This document shows positions 33,753-44,075 of a stretch of 64,000 bases of DNA, in pieces. Under the pieces are notes generated by a model. It made no database searches. It saw only the letters and a list, made by a program, of their open reading frames with translations, and had not been told where the DNA came from. The first letter of the stretch is position 1. Each line of letters begins with the position of its first letter. The DNA is taken from positions 620,001 through 684,000 of the forward strand of contig NZ_JACJRC010000001.1 of NCBI RefSeq assembly GCF_014697025.1. Reading direction: 5' to 3'. The translations under genes and the position numbers were made by a program. This DNA comes from Alkalinema sp. FACHB-956 (GTDB lineage Bacteria; Cyanobacteriota; Cyanobacteriia; Leptolyngbyales; Leptolyngbyaceae).

Positions 33753-33956
33753 TCATACTTTGCTGATGGGTAATCCCCTGACCATTCGTTCTACAATCAA
33801 TGATGCAGGCGGTGCTGGAAGGGAGCGTGGCCAGTAGAGATAGATCAGAACTGCTATCACAAATCCCACCATGCCACAGAACCCACGCAAAATAGCCTTG
33901 ATGAAGCGATTGCGCCCTAAGTTCTGAGCTGCTTGAGATACGATTCTTGATATCAC
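33753..33956 (-). CDS. Small single-pass membrane protein, unknown
   Basis: A 67-aa product starting at GTG 33956, which has AGAGGAG 4 bases upstream, an unusually good ribosome binding site. It has a basic N terminus (RNRFIKAILRGF), one membrane helix (GMVGFVIAVLIYLYW) and a Pro-rich tail. It follows the DUF3298 gene by 29 bases on the same strand, so the two are probably cotranscribed. The competing longer frame in the same region (33694-34005) lacks any hydrophobic pattern. No family recognised. Confidence 0.55.
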   Translation of the reverse strand: MISRIVSQAAQNLGRNRFIKAILRGFCGMVGFVIAVLIYLYWPRSLPAPPASLIVERMVRGLPISKV

Positions 33957-33985
33957 CGATCTCCTCTACTGTTTTTACGCAGGAT

Positions 33986-34885
33986 CTAGGGTGCGTTCTG
34001 CTCACCTAGTAATTGGCTGAGAACCCCATTCGATCGAATAAACGGTTTGAGTTGGTCATAACTCAGTAGATAGCTATCCTCAGGTTCAGCAGCTTTCAGC
34101 ACATGGGGGAACCCGTATTCATAGTGAAAGATAATGCCCCGATCGGTAATGGTAAAGTGATTCAGATCTTTCACCCGAAACTGGTGCGCTGCATAGATTT
34201 TCAGATCGATTTCCTCCTCCCCATAGTCTTGCTTCACTTCCGCCATTTTTTTCTGAATTTCCGCCTGCATTACCTGATTGACTAACCGAGCCACCTGACC
34301 GAGCGCTTCCGTTTTAAACAGATGGTGGGCATAGATCACCGTCCCTGTTTTCAGGTTAACCGCAAGGTAGCGCTCAAATCCCGACGGATACGCCCCTGTG
34401 CCCCAGCCACGGTAGGTAATGTCCAAAATGGAGTGCTGGTTATAGTTGACGGTATAACTCAACTCATTCAGCCAAGCATAGTCCTCAAACTCAACACGCA
34501 TCTCCTCCACAGATTTGCCAAAGGCTTGTTGCAGCCCGATCGCTGCTTGCACCTTTTCCTGAAGTGCCGGATCAGCCATGCCCGAAATTTTCGGATACTT
34601 GACGATCGCCTCTCGACGACCTAGGGCATCCCCCTGATCGCGCACAAACTTAACCACTTCCTCGGTTACCGTCACTGGCTCTGCTGCCAGACTTGTCCTT
34701 TGAGGGGTTTGGGATGGATCAGTGAACCCCATAGCATTCCCAGGAGTCAACCCTGGATGAGACGAGCTAATACCCCCGCGATCGCTCAATTCGATGGATG
34801 GATGGGCGATCGCACCCACCCCAGGCAACCCACTCACCACGATTGCCAAAATCAGAAAAACTGTCGATTTCATACTCGTTACCAT
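33986..34885 (-). CDS. Exported DUF3298/DUF4163 (RsiV-like) domain protein
   Basis: A signal peptide (MKSTVFLILAIVVSGLPG, starting four residues after the first Met) leads into an Ala/Ser-rich spacer and a domain of about 200 residues. The DUF4163-like half has VVKYPKISGMADPALQEKVQ and the DUF3298 half has RYLAVNLKTGTVIYAHHLF, HFTITDRGIIFHYEYGFP and SYDQLKPFIRSNGVL. In Bacillus RsiV this domain is the extracytoplasmic part of an anti-sigma factor that binds lysozyme, but here no anti-sigma or membrane segment other than the signal peptide exists. Either ATG (34885 or 34873) could be used. The small membrane protein downstream is probably in the same unit. Confidence 0.82.
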   Translation of the reverse strand: MVTSMKSTVFLILAIVVSGLPGVGAIAHPSIELSDRGGISSSHPGLTPGNAMGFTDPSQTPQRTSLAAEPVTVTEEVVKFVRDQGDALGRREAIVKYPKISGMADPALQEKVQAAIGLQQAFGKSVEEMRVEFEDYAWLNELSYTVNYNQHSILDITYRGWGTGAYPSGFERYLAVNLKTGTVIYAHHLFKTEALGQVARLVNQVMQAEIQKKMAEVKQDYGEEEIDLKIYAAHQFRVKDLNHFTITDRGIIFHYEYGFPHVLKAAEPEDSYLLSYDQLKPFIRSNGVLSQLLGEQNAP

Positions 34886-34927
34886 TTCGCAAAACGCAAT
34901 TTTCTCAAGAGAGCAAACTGCAAACTA

Positions 34928-34966
34928 TTAGGGAAGAACCTTTAGGGAAGAACCTTTAGGGAAGAG
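34928..34966. repeat. 14-bp tandem repeat
   Basis: Three copies of TTAGGGAAGAACCT (the last diverging) lie in the 34886-35250 intergenic region between the divergent DUF3298 and glpX genes. The rest of that interval should contain both promoters; I see no other gene. Confidence 0.85.
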
Positions 34967-35250
34967 CTTGTAGAGACTCGCCCCGGAAGCCATGAAGGGA
35001 TCTGTCGTTAACTACAATTTTCTGTAGCTGACTACATTTATTTTGACGAAATTTCGGAGAGGTCGTTCGCAGGAAAGTCCGGGTTTTCCAGAGAATTCCA
35101 GGCATTTTCGTTAATCCCCTGCACAAAACTTTACACCGGAGCGAACCTCGGCACCTTCAAGCGTGTTACGCCCCTTTGATAGACTTGATAACTGAAGTCG
35201 CTGACATCTTTGTAACGTTGGCGCAACATCAGCAGTTTGGAGGACGCTTA

Positions 35251-36291
35251 GTGGAAAGCACGCTGGGTTTAGAGATTATCGAAGTCGTCGAGCAAGCCGC
35301 GATCGCGTCGGCTCGGTTGGTCGGCAAAGGCGACAAAAACGGTGCAGACCAAGCTGCCGTAGAAGCCATGCGGGAACGGATGAATAAAATCCACATGCGT
35401 GGTCGGATCGTGATCGGGGAAGGGGAACGGGATGACGCCCCCATGCTCTTCATTGGTGAAGAAGTCGGTATCTGTAACCAACCCAACGCCGCAGACTTCT
35501 GCACCCCAGAAGAACTGATCGAAATCGACATCGCTGTGGATCCTTGCGAAGGTACAAACCTTTGTGCCTATGGTCAACCCGGTTCCATCGCAGTGCTGGC
35601 AATTTCTGAAAAAGGCGGCCTGTTTGCAGCCCCCGACTTTTACATGAAGAAGCTGGCCGCTCCAGCAGCAGCAAAGGGCAAAGTAGACATCCGCAAGTCT
35701 GCCACCGAAAACCTCAAAATCCTGTCCGAGTGCTTAGATCGGGCGATCGAAGAACTGACGGTAGTCGTCATGAAGCGCGATCGTCACAATGACCTGATCA
35801 AAGAAATCCGCGAAGCCGGTGCTCGTATCCAACTGATTGGAGACGGGGACGTTGGCGCAGCCATCAACTGCGGTTTTGCGGGTACGGGCATCCATGCACT
35901 GATGGGCATTGGTGCGGCTCCTGAAGGGGTGATCACGGCTGCGGCCATGCGCTGCCTGGGTGGTCACTTCCAAGGCCAGCTGGTGTACGATCCCGCGATC
36001 GTGCAAACCAAGGAATGGGCTGACATGACCAAGGAAGGCAACCTAGCTCGCTTGGCGGAAATGAACATCGCCGATCCCGACAAGATCTATGAAGCAGAAG
36101 AGCTGGCTTCGGGCGAGAACGTCATGTTTGCTGCAACGGGGATCACCTCCAGCAACTGGCTGGAAGGCGTTCGCTTCTTTGGCGGTGGGATCCGGACTCA
36201 AACCCTGGTCATTTCCAGCCAATCCAAAACCGCACGCTTTGTGGACACCATCCACATGGCCGGACATCCCAAGAGCGTTCAACTGCGCTAA
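35251..36291 (+). CDS. glpX: Class II fructose-1,6-bisphosphatase/sedoheptulose-1,7-bisphosphatase
   Basis: The cyanobacterial dual-function F/SBPase dephosphorylates both sugar bisphosphates in the Calvin-Benson cycle and is redox- and AMP-controlled. The start is GTG 35251: GGAGGA lies 6 bases before it and the product then begins [20 protein letters not shown], as in homologues. The frame upstream to 35176 is leader. Metal and substrate-binding motifs are [30 protein letters not shown] and [13 protein letters not shown]; the end is the usual [12 protein letters not shown]. The 346-aa length is normal. It lies upstream of hemA on the same strand but a 200-base gap with a hairpin separates them. 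Confidence 0.96.
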   Translation: MESTLGLEIIEVVEQAAIASARLVGKGDKNGADQAAVEAMRERMNKIHMRGRIVIGEGERDDAPMLFIGEEVGICNQPNAADFCTPEELIEIDIAVDPCEGTNLCAYGQPGSIAVLAISEKGGLFAAPDFYMKKLAAPAAAKGKVDIRKSATENLKILSECLDRAIEELTVVVMKRDRHNDLIKEIREAGARIQLIGDGDVGAAINCGFAGTGIHALMGIGAAPEGVITAAAMRCLGGHFQGQLVYDPAIVQTKEWADMTKEGNLARLAEMNIADPDKIYEAEELASGENVMFAATGITSSNWLEGVRFFGGGIRTQTLVISSQSKTARFVDTIHMAGHPKSVQLR

Positions 36292-36340
36292 GGATCAACC
36301 CTTTGCCCTGTCAATGCCCTAGGCCAGGTTTACAGGGATC

Positions 36341-36378
36341 CAGAGCATTGTGAACCCATGGCGAGGATCGATGCTCTG
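36341..36378. terminator. Hairpin between glpX and hemA
   Basis: CAGAGCAT and ATGCTCTG form an 8-bp stem with a 22-base loop about 50 bases after the glpX stop. No T run follows, so a role as terminator or mRNA 3' protector is only possible. Confidence 0.35.
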
Positions 36379-36487
36379 TTAGTAGATGGGATGGGAGATC
36401 GTTGGCCACGGTAACGAATTCGCCAATGCATCCCCCGTCCCCCTCATTACACGCTTTCGGACTTTTCTAAAACATCAACGATTTAAT

Positions 36488-37780
36488 ATGAATATCGCGG
36501 TTGTTGGACTGACCCATAAAACAGCGCCCGTTGAAGTGCGGGAAAAGTTGAGTATCCCAGAGCCTCAGTACGAAGGGGCGATCGCCGAACTCTGTGCCTG
36601 TCCCAACATTGAAGAGGTAGCTGTTCTCAGTACCTGCAATCGTTTAGAAATTTACTTAGTCCTGCGCGAAGTGGATGCAGGCGTCCGCGAAGTCATTCAA
36701 TTTTTATCCAACCATAGCAAACTTCCGATTTCCACCCTCCGCCCCTACCTGTTTACCCTGCTGCACCAGGATGCGGTCATGCATTTGATGCGTGTGTCCT
36801 CGGGGCTAGACAGCTTGGTCCTCGGCGAAGGCCAAATTTTGGCGCAGGTCAAGCAGTGCCACCAAGCAGGGCAGCAATGCACCAGTGTGGGACGGACGCT
36901 GAATCAGTTATTCAAGCAGGCGATCGCCGCTGGGAAGCGCGTGCGCACCGAAACCAGCATTGGCACTGGGGCCGTTTCCATCAGTTCCGCAGCGGTGGAA
37001 TTGGCCCAAATGAAGCTGGGGGATTTGGCTCCCTACAAAATCCTCATCCTGGGTGCAGGAAAAATGTCCCGCCTCCTGGTCAAGCATTTGGTGTCCAAAA
37101 ATGCGGTAGACATGACCGTCCTGAACCGCACCATGGGACGGGCGCAGGAACTGGCCAAGGAATTCCCCGAAGCCCATCTCAAGCTGGGCCTGATGGATCA
37201 GATGATGGCACAACTTGCAGAAGCGGATATTGTGTTCACCAGTACGTCCGCGACGGAACCTATCCTCGATCGGGCAAAATTAGAATCCGTCTTAGACCCG
37301 CAGCGTCAAGTGTCTCTCATTGACATTGCCGTTCCTCGCAACGTCGATGCCGATGTGAACGAGTTATCCCACGTCAAAGCCTACAACGTAGACGACCTCA
37401 AGGCCGTCGTGGCCCAAAACCAAGAAAGCCGCCGTCAAATGGCCATGGAAGCAGAGTCCCTGCTGGAAGAAGAAGTGGAAGCCTTTGAAACTTGGCTGCG
37501 ATCGCTCGATGCCGTCGCCACCATCAGCAGCCTCCGCAACAAGGTCGAAGCCATTCGCACCCAGGAACTAGAAAAAGCCCTCTCCCGCCTAGGGAACGAC
37601 TTTGGGGATAAGCATAAGGAAGTGGTTGAGGCCCTGACTCGCGGTATCGTCAACAAAATTTTGCATGATCCCATGGTGCAATTGCGGGCCCAAAAGGATG
37701 TCGATACCCGACGGCAAGCCATGCAAGCCCTCACCGTCCTGTTTAACCTGGAAGACGCGCAACAGGAAGTCCGGGCTTAG
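36488..37780 (+). CDS. hemA: Glutamyl-tRNA reductase
   Basis: HemA reduces glutamyl-tRNA(Glu) to glutamate-1-semialdehyde with NADPH, the first committed step of the C5 pathway to heme, chlorophyll and phycobilins. ATG 36488 begins [20 protein letters not shown], the family N terminus; the ORF extends 34 codons upstream without conservation. The catalytic Cys50 lies in [11 protein letters not shown]. The NADPH domain has [14 protein letters not shown], and [17 protein letters not shown] precedes it. A C-terminal dimerisation helix ends the 430-aa protein. The next enzyme of the pathway, hemL, is also in the window at 61.3-62.6 kb but not linked. Confidence 0.97.
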   Translation: MNIAVVGLTHKTAPVEVREKLSIPEPQYEGAIAELCACPNIEEVAVLSTCNRLEIYLVLREVDAGVREVIQFLSNHSKLPISTLRPYLFTLLHQDAVMHLMRVSSGLDSLVLGEGQILAQVKQCHQAGQQCTSVGRTLNQLFKQAIAAGKRVRTETSIGTGAVSISSAAVELAQMKLGDLAPYKILILGAGKMSRLLVKHLVSKNAVDMTVLNRTMGRAQELAKEFPEAHLKLGLMDQMMAQLAEADIVFTSTSATEPILDRAKLESVLDPQRQVSLIDIAVPRNVDADVNELSHVKAYNVDDLKAVVAQNQESRRQMAMEAESLLEEEVEAFETWLRSLDAVATISSLRNKVEAIRTQELEKALSRLGNDFGDKHKEVVEALTRGIVNKILHDPMVQLRAQKDVDTRRQAMQALTVLFNLEDAQQEVRA

Positions 37781-37973
37781 TGATTCCGGCGATTCCAGCG
37801 ATTGGGGAGATTCCATTGGGAAATTGCGTTCTACCCTGGGGATGCAACCGTTTTCCAGGCGGATTTTCCCAATTGCTGTTGATCCAAGCACGATCGATCC
37901 AATCAGCCAACACTCCGATCGCGAGCTTACTCGTGAGCTTATCAGTTAAATCGGATCGGTTAAATTGGATAGG

Positions 37974-39425
37974 CTAAACCGGAGCGTCACAGGATTCAAA
38001 GGAGGCATTTAAGGGCAACAGCACGGAAAACGTCGTCTGCCCAGCTTGGCTCATCACCGTCACTTGGCCACTGTGTTTCTCCACCAGTTTTTTGACAATG
38101 CTGAGCCCCAAGCCAGTCCCTTTACCCGCCGTCTTCGTGGTAAAAAACGGTTCAAAAATTTTTTCCTGAATCTCTGGAGCAACCCCAGGCCCATTGTCGG
38201 TAATTTGTACCACGATCGCTTGATCCACTTCCTTCGTAGTGACCGCCAAAGTACCCTGGTAGTTCATCGCCTGCAACGCATTGTGGATTAAATTATTCCA
38301 AACTTGATTCAGTTCCTCAGGGAAACAGCGCAGGGGCGGCAACGGTCGGTAATGGCGAATCACTTCCACATGGTGTCTCATTTGGTTGTGATACAGGGTC
38401 AAACTGGTTTCAATCCCTTCCGTCACATCCGCTTCGATCGGGACCGTGTAGTCTCGGTGATAGGCATAGCGACGCAGAGCCTGGACAACTGTCACCGCTT
38501 GATCCACCGCCTCCAAAATGGTTTGGGTACTGCGATGAAAACCAGCCAGCATATAGGCTTGTTCCAAAATCTCCATCGCATTGGGATCCGTGACCAGCGG
38601 CTCAAAGAGATCCAAATCTTGCAAAATCCCAAGATCCACGAGAATATCAGCAATTTCCTCGGCGGCAGCAATATTCTGCTCAGCTAACTGGGGCATGATC
38701 TGCCGTCGCCACTGGCGCTTTTCCCGGCTAGACATCTGCAAAATTTTCGGCGTATTTTCCCGCGATCGTGCCAGGAGATTCAAAAACAGCGATTGCTGCT
38801 CCGGGGAAAGGCTTTGAAGACAGGTCGGCAGCGTTGTTAATCGTTGCGTCAGTAATTGGTCTACGTTTTTGGCCGACGATCGAATCACCCCCAACGGAGA
38901 ATTCATTTCATGGGCCACCGAAGCTACCAATTCCCCCAAGGCGGCCATCTTCTCATTTTGGATCAACTGGGCTTGGGTCGCTTTGAGTTCGGTCAAGGCT
39001 TGGCTCAATTCAGAATTCTGAGCCTGCATTTGGCTTTGCAGCGATCGTAGTTGCAAATGGGTCGTAATCCGCGCCAACACCTCTTCGATCTGAAAGGGCT
39101 TGGTGATGTAGTCCACCCCTCCCACTTCAAAGGCTTTCACCTTATCCAACACATCCGATGCAGCACTGAGAAAAATGATGGGAATATCTTGAGTCCGGGC
39201 ATCGGCTTTGAAATAGCGACAGACTTCATAGCCGTCCATTTCCGGCATACTGATGTCCAACAAAATCAAGTCAGGCGGTAATCCCTGGGCCGCTGCGATC
39301 GCCTGTTTGCCACTCACGGCGGGACGGACGGTATACCCTCGCTGAGTCAATAAGGTCATCAACAGCCGCAGATTAGTAGGCGTATCATCCACAACTAGGA
39401 TATTGGCTAAGGAGGAAGAAGTCAT
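37974..39425 (-). CDS. Response regulator-histidine kinase hybrid (N-terminal receiver)
   Basis: A cytosolic 483-aa protein. Residues about 7-122 form a receiver with phospho-acceptor Asp57 (LILLDISMPEMDG) and the conserved Lys in DYITKPF. A coiled coil leads to a histidine kinase with His172 in SVAHEMNSPLGV, then a HATPase with NLIHNALQAM, DNGPGVAPEI and [10 protein letters not shown]. Such REC-HK proteins take phosphate from another kinase and modulate their own kinase activity. A helical insert of about 80 residues sits between the H box and the ATPase domain, similar in position to that of the other kinases here. It probably works with the hybrid kinase and response regulator encoded upstream. 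Confidence 0.93.
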   Translation of the reverse strand: MTSSSLANILVVDDTPTNLRLLMTLLTQRGYTVRPAVSGKQAIAAAQGLPPDLILLDISMPEMDGYEVCRYFKADARTQDIPIIFLSAASDVLDKVKAFEVGGVDYITKPFQIEEVLARITTHLQLRSLQSQMQAQNSELSQALTELKATQAQLIQNEKMAALGELVASVAHEMNSPLGVIRSSAKNVDQLLTQRLTTLPTCLQSLSPEQQSLFLNLLARSRENTPKILQMSSREKRQWRRQIMPQLAEQNIAAAEEIADILVDLGILQDLDLFEPLVTDPNAMEILEQAYMLAGFHRSTQTILEAVDQAVTVVQALRRYAYHRDYTVPIEADVTEGIETSLTLYHNQMRHHVEVIRHYRPLPPLRCFPEELNQVWNNLIHNALQAMNYQGTLAVTTKEVDQAIVVQITDNGPGVAPEIQEKIFEPFFTTKTAGKGTGLGLSIVKKLVEKHSGQVTVMSQAGQTTFSVLLPLNASFESCDAPV

Positions 39426-39581
39426 AGAGGGCGATCGCGCTGGTGGTTGGGGGGCTGGGGAAGTGGGGAATGGGCGTTATGGTGGAATTCGGTGGGATGG
39501 GATTGGAGGGGCTTTGGCTTGCATCTAGGGTTGGCTGGAGGCTCTAAGCTTGGCTGGGGAAGGCTCTGGGGTCAAGGAGGT

Positions 39582-39735
39582 GGCCAGTTAATCCCCTATG
39601 GCCAGTTAATCCCCTATGGCCAGTCACCCCCAACCCTATGGCCAGTTAATATGGCCAGTTAATTAGGTAGCAAGTCAATTAGGTGGAAAGTCAATAGGTG
39701 GCAATTTAGCTAGGTGCATTTAGGTGCATTTAATA
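39582..39735. repeat. Compound short tandem repeats (18-bp unit and decayed derivatives)
   Basis: GGCCAGTTAATCCCCTAT is repeated, then decays into TATGGCCAGTTAAT units, AGGTGGAAAGTCAAT-like units and TAGGTGCATT twice. The block fills most of the 330-base interval between two kinase genes; no gene lies there. Confidence 0.85.
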
Positions 39736-39755
39736 TTAATCAATCCCAAATTATC

Positions 39756-42626
39756 CTATCCTTGCACAGTAGATTCCTGGGTAATTGGAATGACCTCGGT
39801 GATGAGGTGCAGGATAACGTCGTACTCAAATTGATCGATTAGGGTGCGGAGTTTGGTTATGACCTCCGGAAATTGAGGTTGCAAATCACTCAACAGTTGC
39901 TCGATCGTCTCTACATCGATCGTCATCACAGCCTGATAAAACGATCGTAACCATTCGGGCGGTAAGGGTTGGAGTCCTTGGGCCGTGAGGGTCAACCATT
40001 GCATCGGAATGGATGCCGATAAATCCGTAGGCAAAGCAGCCTCTAAATCCACAGACGCAGCAGCCTCTGCCCCAACCATTTCGTCTTCATAACAATACTG
40101 CACCCCTAAGTGGGTCGTCATCGTGGCAAAAATCTCCGCAGCCCGAAAGGGTTTGCGCAGGAAATCATCACACCCTGCCGATAAAATCAGGGACTTTTCT
40201 TCTTCAAAGACACTGGCCGTCAGGGCAATAATCGCAGTGGCTTGGCCCTGATCCGTCATCCGAATGCGCCGGGTCGCCGTGTATCCATCCATCACCGGCA
40301 TCCGCATATCCATCCAAATCAAATGGGGCTGCCAACGTTGCCATTCTTCGATCGCCGCTTGACCCTGGGCCGCTTCCCGCACTTCAAACCCGATCGGTTG
40401 CAACAAATGCCGGAGAAGCTTACGGTTCGTCTCGGAATCATCCACCACCAAAATGCGATAGGACGGTTGACCTGGCTGAAGGCCCACCACCGTTCTCATC
40501 CCTTGAGGCGCGGGGGGCGGGGATGGCGCAACCGGCTCCATGGGAATCTGGAATTGGAAACAGGATCCCTGACCCAGTGTGGAACTCACCGTCAAACAGC
40601 CCCCCATCAATGCCACAAACTGTTGACTAATCGACAAGCCCAATCCCGTCCCCCCCTGTTGCTGTCCGGTGGCCGTCTGCTCAAAGGCCCGAAATAAGCG
40701 ATCGCAGTCTTCCGGCGCAATCCCAGCTCCGGTATCCACAACAGAGAACTGGAGGCATATAACCGCCGCCCCTGGGGCATCGCTGGCTAATCCTGGCTGG
40801 ACTGGAGCCGGCTGAACTGGAACCGGCTGGACTGGAACCGGCTGGACTTGCAGTTGCACCGACCCCTGTTCCGTAAACTTAATGGCATTGTTAATTAAGT
40901 TGATCAATACCTGCCGTAGTTTGACCCCATCTGCTCGAACCCAGCGGGGCACCTCGGACGATCGCACCACCTGCAAAGCCAAGTTTTTTTCCGCCGCCCG
41001 CAGCCGAAACATGTCCTCCAAAGTGGTGAGCAATTGATCCAAATCCAAATCGCCCAAATTCAGCGTTGCATGACCCGCCTCAATTTTGGAGAGATCCAAC
41101 ACGTTGTTAATCAAGGTCAACAAATGCTCGCCACTCGTCAAAATCATCCGGAGGTGATCGCGTTGGGGCGGGGGCACCAGGGGATCCCGATCGAGCAATT
41201 GGGCAAACCCCAGAATGCCATTCAGGGGCGATCGCAGTTCGTGGCTCATATTGGCCAAAAAGCGACTCTTGGCTTGGTTCGCGGCATCAGCCACTTGTTT
41301 CGCCTGCTCTAGCTGCCAGGTCCGTTCCCGAACTTTATCCTCCAGCGATCGGGCATAGGCTTCCAAACGCTGACGCGCCTCTTGGATGTCCTGCCCCATT
41401 TGCTGAAAGGCCGCCATCAAGACGGCAAGTTCCTGGATCCTCGATCGAAGCAACGGTGGAGATGCCTGACCTGCTGCCACGCTCCGGCTGGCCTGACTCA
41501 GACGCTCGATCGGGGCTGTAATCCAGTGGGCTAGTAACAAACTCACCCCGATCGCCACGCCCAGCGACAAACCACAAAGCACGATCGTGCGCTGGGTATT
41601 AGCCTGAATCTTCGCCATAAACGTCGATTCGGGAATGGTTGCCACCAACATCCAATCCAATCCTGTGGTCTGTGAGAGAGACACACAACGGAGAAAATGT
41701 TTCTGGCCATTCAGTTCCACCCGATCGGTATAGGAATGATCCAACGGCTGAACGGTCAATTGACTCAGCGTCGTCCGAGCGGCCAATTGGGTAAGGGGAT
41801 CGGGACTTTGGGTGGCCAACATCAGAGATGACGCTGGTTGAGAAGTTGATTGAGCAGCCGCAGGCGCGATCGAAGTGGCGACCAAGCGTCCTGAACGATC
41901 GAGAATCAACAAACGACTCTGATCGCCCCAACTCAGTTTTTGCAATAAATGGGAAATGTGGGTTAGCACAAAATCCACCCCCACCACCCCTAGGCGTTGG
42001 CCCTGGGGCGTCCGGACCACTTGGATGGCCGTAATTTTGGGCCGCTTCTCCAAAAAATCAATATAGATCTGGCTCCAGCGGGGTTGATGGGAGGCGATCG
42101 CCTGCTGGTACCAGGGACGACGGCGGGGATCAAAGGGCTTCGTTACCTGAATGAGCGACCCCAGCGTCCCGTCAGGGGTTAAGTGATAGTCCTGAAACCG
42201 ATAGTCTGTGGAGTCATTCACCAAACTGCCATGCCAAGTTCGATCGGACTGTAACCCAATCCCCACAAAGGATCCCGTTTCGCTGCCAAAGTAAATTGCA
42301 GACACACTCGGCGAATTAAAGGCTTGCCGCTGTTGCCAAAAATTTTGTCGCAGGGCTGCATGCTGAACGATCGACCGCTGGCCCGTCGCCAACTGCTGGG
42401 CATTCATCTGATTAATCGTCTGCGGAATGGCCAGGTACTGTTGGATGGCCTGATCCAAATGATCCCCCGTCTTCCTCAGCAACTGGAAGGACAGATCTGC
42501 GATCGCTGCTTGGCCATTGCGGAAAGACAGGTACCCCACCAAGCCAACAATGCCCAAAATCTGCACAACCCAGGTCAGACTCAATACCCAATTTAAAGGA
42601 ACCCGGAGCGATCGCCATCGAACCAC
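39756..42626 (-). CDS. Hybrid histidine kinase: Cache sensor, HAMP, kinase, receiver
   Basis: A membrane kinase of 956 aa. GTG 42626 is chosen because GGAGGAGGAGG lies about 7 bases upstream. A first membrane helix ([20 protein letters not shown]) precedes a large periplasmic double-Cache domain ([31 protein letters not shown]), a second helix near residue 355 and a HAMP domain. The kinase has [39 protein letters not shown] and [11 protein letters not shown]-terminal receiver has [13 protein letters not shown] and the phospho-acceptor Asp in [12 protein letters not shown] Val-Gln-Pro repeat from a 15-base DNA unit interrupts the ATPase domain loop. The C-terminal 100 residues are Hpt-like in helical character but no Hpt motif is evident. 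It follows the response regulator gene by 23 bases. Confidence 0.93.
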   Translation of the reverse strand: MVRWRSLRVPLNWVLSLTWVVQILGIVGLVGYLSFRNGQAAIADLSFQLLRKTGDHLDQAIQQYLAIPQTINQMNAQQLATGQRSIVQHAALRQNFWQQRQAFNSPSVSAIYFGSETGSFVGIGLQSDRTWHGSLVNDSTDYRFQDYHLTPDGTLGSLIQVTKPFDPRRRPWYQQAIASHQPRWSQIYIDFLEKRPKITAIQVVRTPQGQRLGVVGVDFVLTHISHLLQKLSWGDQSRLLILDRSGRLVATSIAPAAAQSTSQPASSLMLATQSPDPLTQLAARTTLSQLTVQPLDHSYTDRVELNGQKHFLRCVSLSQTTGLDWMLVATIPESTFMAKIQANTQRTIVLCGLSLGVAIGVSLLLAHWITAPIERLSQASRSVAAGQASPPLLRSRIQELAVLMAAFQQMGQDIQEARQRLEAYARSLEDKVRERTWQLEQAKQVADAANQAKSRFLANMSHELRSPLNGILGFAQLLDRDPLVPPPQRDHLRMILTSGEHLLTLINNVLDLSKIEAGHATLNLGDLDLDQLLTTLEDMFRLRAAEKNLALQVVRSSEVPRWVRADGVKLRQVLINLINNAIKFTEQGSVQLQVQPVPVQPVPVQPAPVQPGLASDAPGAAVICLQFSVVDTGAGIAPEDCDRLFRAFEQTATGQQQGGTGLGLSISQQFVALMGGCLTVSSTLGQGSCFQFQIPMEPVAPSPPPAPQGMRTVVGLQPGQPSYRILVVDDSETNRKLLRHLLQPIGFEVREAAQGQAAIEEWQRWQPHLIWMDMRMPVMDGYTATRRIRMTDQGQATAIIALTASVFEEEKSLILSAGCDDFLRKPFRAAEIFATMTTHLGVQYCYEDEMVGAEAAASVDLEAALPTDLSASIPMQWLTLTAQGLQPLPPEWLRSFYQAVMTIDVETIEQLLSDLQPQFPEVITKLRTLIDQFEYDVILHLITEVIPITQESTVQG
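40792..40856. repeat. 15-bp tandem repeat inside the hybrid kinase gene
   Basis: Copies close to ACTGGAACCGGCTGG encode a Pro-Val-Gln-Pro-Val stretch in a surface loop of the ATPase domain between the N box and the G1 box. Confidence 0.8.
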
Positions 42627-42649
42627 GCTGCAACCTCCTCCTCCCAACG

Positions 42650-43441
42650 CTACTCAGTCTTGGACTGAATGGCCAGTAATTGATCCAGCATGCTGAGTTG
42701 CAACTTGCTCAGGGCCACCAACTTTTCCAGCTTGGCCTTTGGCATCGGAACGTTGGACGGGATCGGTGCATTTGGTTCCCCATAGAGGGACTGTTGCAGG
42801 ATTTCCAAACTGTCCGCCACCGTAGGCCGGAGTTCCTGCACAATACGTTGACGATAGGCTTGGAGTTGTTGATCTTTTTGGTGCAGTTCTGTGGTCTGCG
42901 CTTGAACTTGACTCTCCAACCGAGTATTCAAAAGTTGCATTTCCTGATGGGCACCTTGCAACTCATTGAGAGATTGCTGCAAATAGCAATTCACTTCCAC
43001 CAATTGCGTAGCTTGCGCTTCTAGCTTTTTCTGGTATAGATAGTGGTGCAAAGCCTCGGAAACCGTTGCACCGAGTTCTTCTGATTTCCAAGGCTTCAGG
43101 ATATAGCGGTAGAGTTGTGCTCCCTCGATCGCATTCGAAATTCCTTCTAGATCCGCCTGTCCGCTGATCATAATATTGAGAGTGTTGGGCGATCGATCGT
43201 GAATTTGCTCTAAGAGTTCATCCCCTTTCAATCCCGGCATGATGTAATCAGCCAACACTACCGCAACTTCATAGCCATCGACCTGGAGTTCTCCAAACAA
43301 CTCAAGGGCCTCTTCCCCGTCTTCCGTCGTTTCAATGAGGTAGGCATCTCCCAAAATTCGTTTTAGCTCAGTTTTCAAGCTAGCGAGCACCATTGGCTCA
43401 TCGTCAACGCAGATAATGACAGGCTTTTTAGCAGCAGGCAT
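42650..43441 (-). CDS. Response regulator with C-terminal coiled coil
   Basis: The receiver (residues about 6-125) has [14 protein letters not shown], phospho-acceptor Asp65 in [22 protein letters not shown] and [11 protein letters not shown], a pattern shared with RpfG-type regulators. The remaining 135 residues form a Gln/Leu-rich coiled coil and a short helical end, with no DNA-binding or HD-GYP domain. It may recruit a partner, most obviously the hybrid kinase whose gene begins 23 bases downstream. At 263 aa it appears complete. Confidence 0.92.
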   Translation of the reverse strand: MPAAKKPVIICVDDEPMVLASLKTELKRILGDAYLIETTEDGEEALELFGELQVDGYEVAVVLADYIMPGLKGDELLEQIHDRSPNTLNIMISGQADLEGISNAIEGAQLYRYILKPWKSEELGATVSEALHHYLYQKKLEAQATQLVEVNCYLQQSLNELQGAHQEMQLLNTRLESQVQAQTTELHQKDQQLQAYRQRIVQELRPTVADSLEILQQSLYGEPNAPIPSNVPMPKAKLEKLVALSKLQLSMLDQLLAIQSKTE

Positions 43442-44075
43442 AGTACCATTGAACCAAAAACGAAGAAACGCTATGCAGCAGGGAGTGATCGATCGGCCCG
43501 AAGGAGGTCACTTTCCCGAAGATCCTGCTGGATAGTCTATGCAAAACCACCCAAAATAGCTAGCAGCTTTTCTCGCTTTCAAAAAAAGAAGAACCATCAA
43601 GCGAACCACAGGATAGGCATCTTTCATGATCTACTGAATAAGATCCATATGAAATCCATCAAAATAAAGGATTTTTCGGTAAAATATGTTGTTTTTTCGT
43701 AAAAGTCTTGGGTTGCAGTAGACATCTTGTCCAGAAGTGGACATAGTTAATGAGAAAGTGGAAATCGTAAGCGATAAGGTCAATTGAGATGAGGGCCATG
43801 GGCAACCTAACGTTTAGATCCTGGAGGCTTCACCCATTAACGTTTTTGACGCATTCTGTTGATCCACCGAGAATATTGGATATTTTGAATAAAACGCTTT
43901 GAATAAAACGCTTTGAATAAAACACCTTCAGACCAGACCCACTCGGCTCGATTGGCTGCCCCTAGATTCAACCCCTGACTCAAGACTCTACCTTGCCATT
44001 TCACTTCGCACACCGGATTGCCCGTAGGCTGAATCAGATCGCCCATAGGCTTCACCGCACTCCTTCTCTACTGTT
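43442..44075. other. Intergenic region with 14-bp repeat and a doubtful short ORF
   Basis: About 630 bases between divergent genes. A 14-base unit (TTTGAATAAAACGC) is repeated three times at 43884-43925. A minus-strand frame at 43837-44055 (72 codons, GTG start) has AAGGAGT just upstream, but its start lies only 20 bases from the start of the next plus-strand gene and part of it is made of the repeat. I do not call it a gene, though a short peptide is possible. AT-rich DNA at 43560-43780 may contain promoters. Confidence 0.4.

Noticed and set aside
33694-34005. 103-codon minus-strand ORF
   Set aside because: It overlaps the 67-aa membrane ORF and the end of DUF3298 in another frame, with no hydrophobic or domain pattern; the 67-aa frame has the better ribosome binding site.
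33986-34885. Anti-sigma factor role for the DUF3298 protein
   Set aside because: The cytosolic anti-sigma part and the membrane helix of RsiV are missing, and no sigma gene is nearby.
39582-39735. CRISPR-like or iteron origin repeats
   Set aside because: Units are contiguous and decay gradually; no replication gene or spacers adjoin, so simple tandem repeats explain them.
43837-44055. 72-codon minus-strand ORF with AAGGAGT before a GTG start
   Set aside because: Its start lies 20 bases from the divergent lipoprotein gene, leaving no room for that gene's promoter; part of it is made of a 14-bp repeat and the sequence resembles no family.
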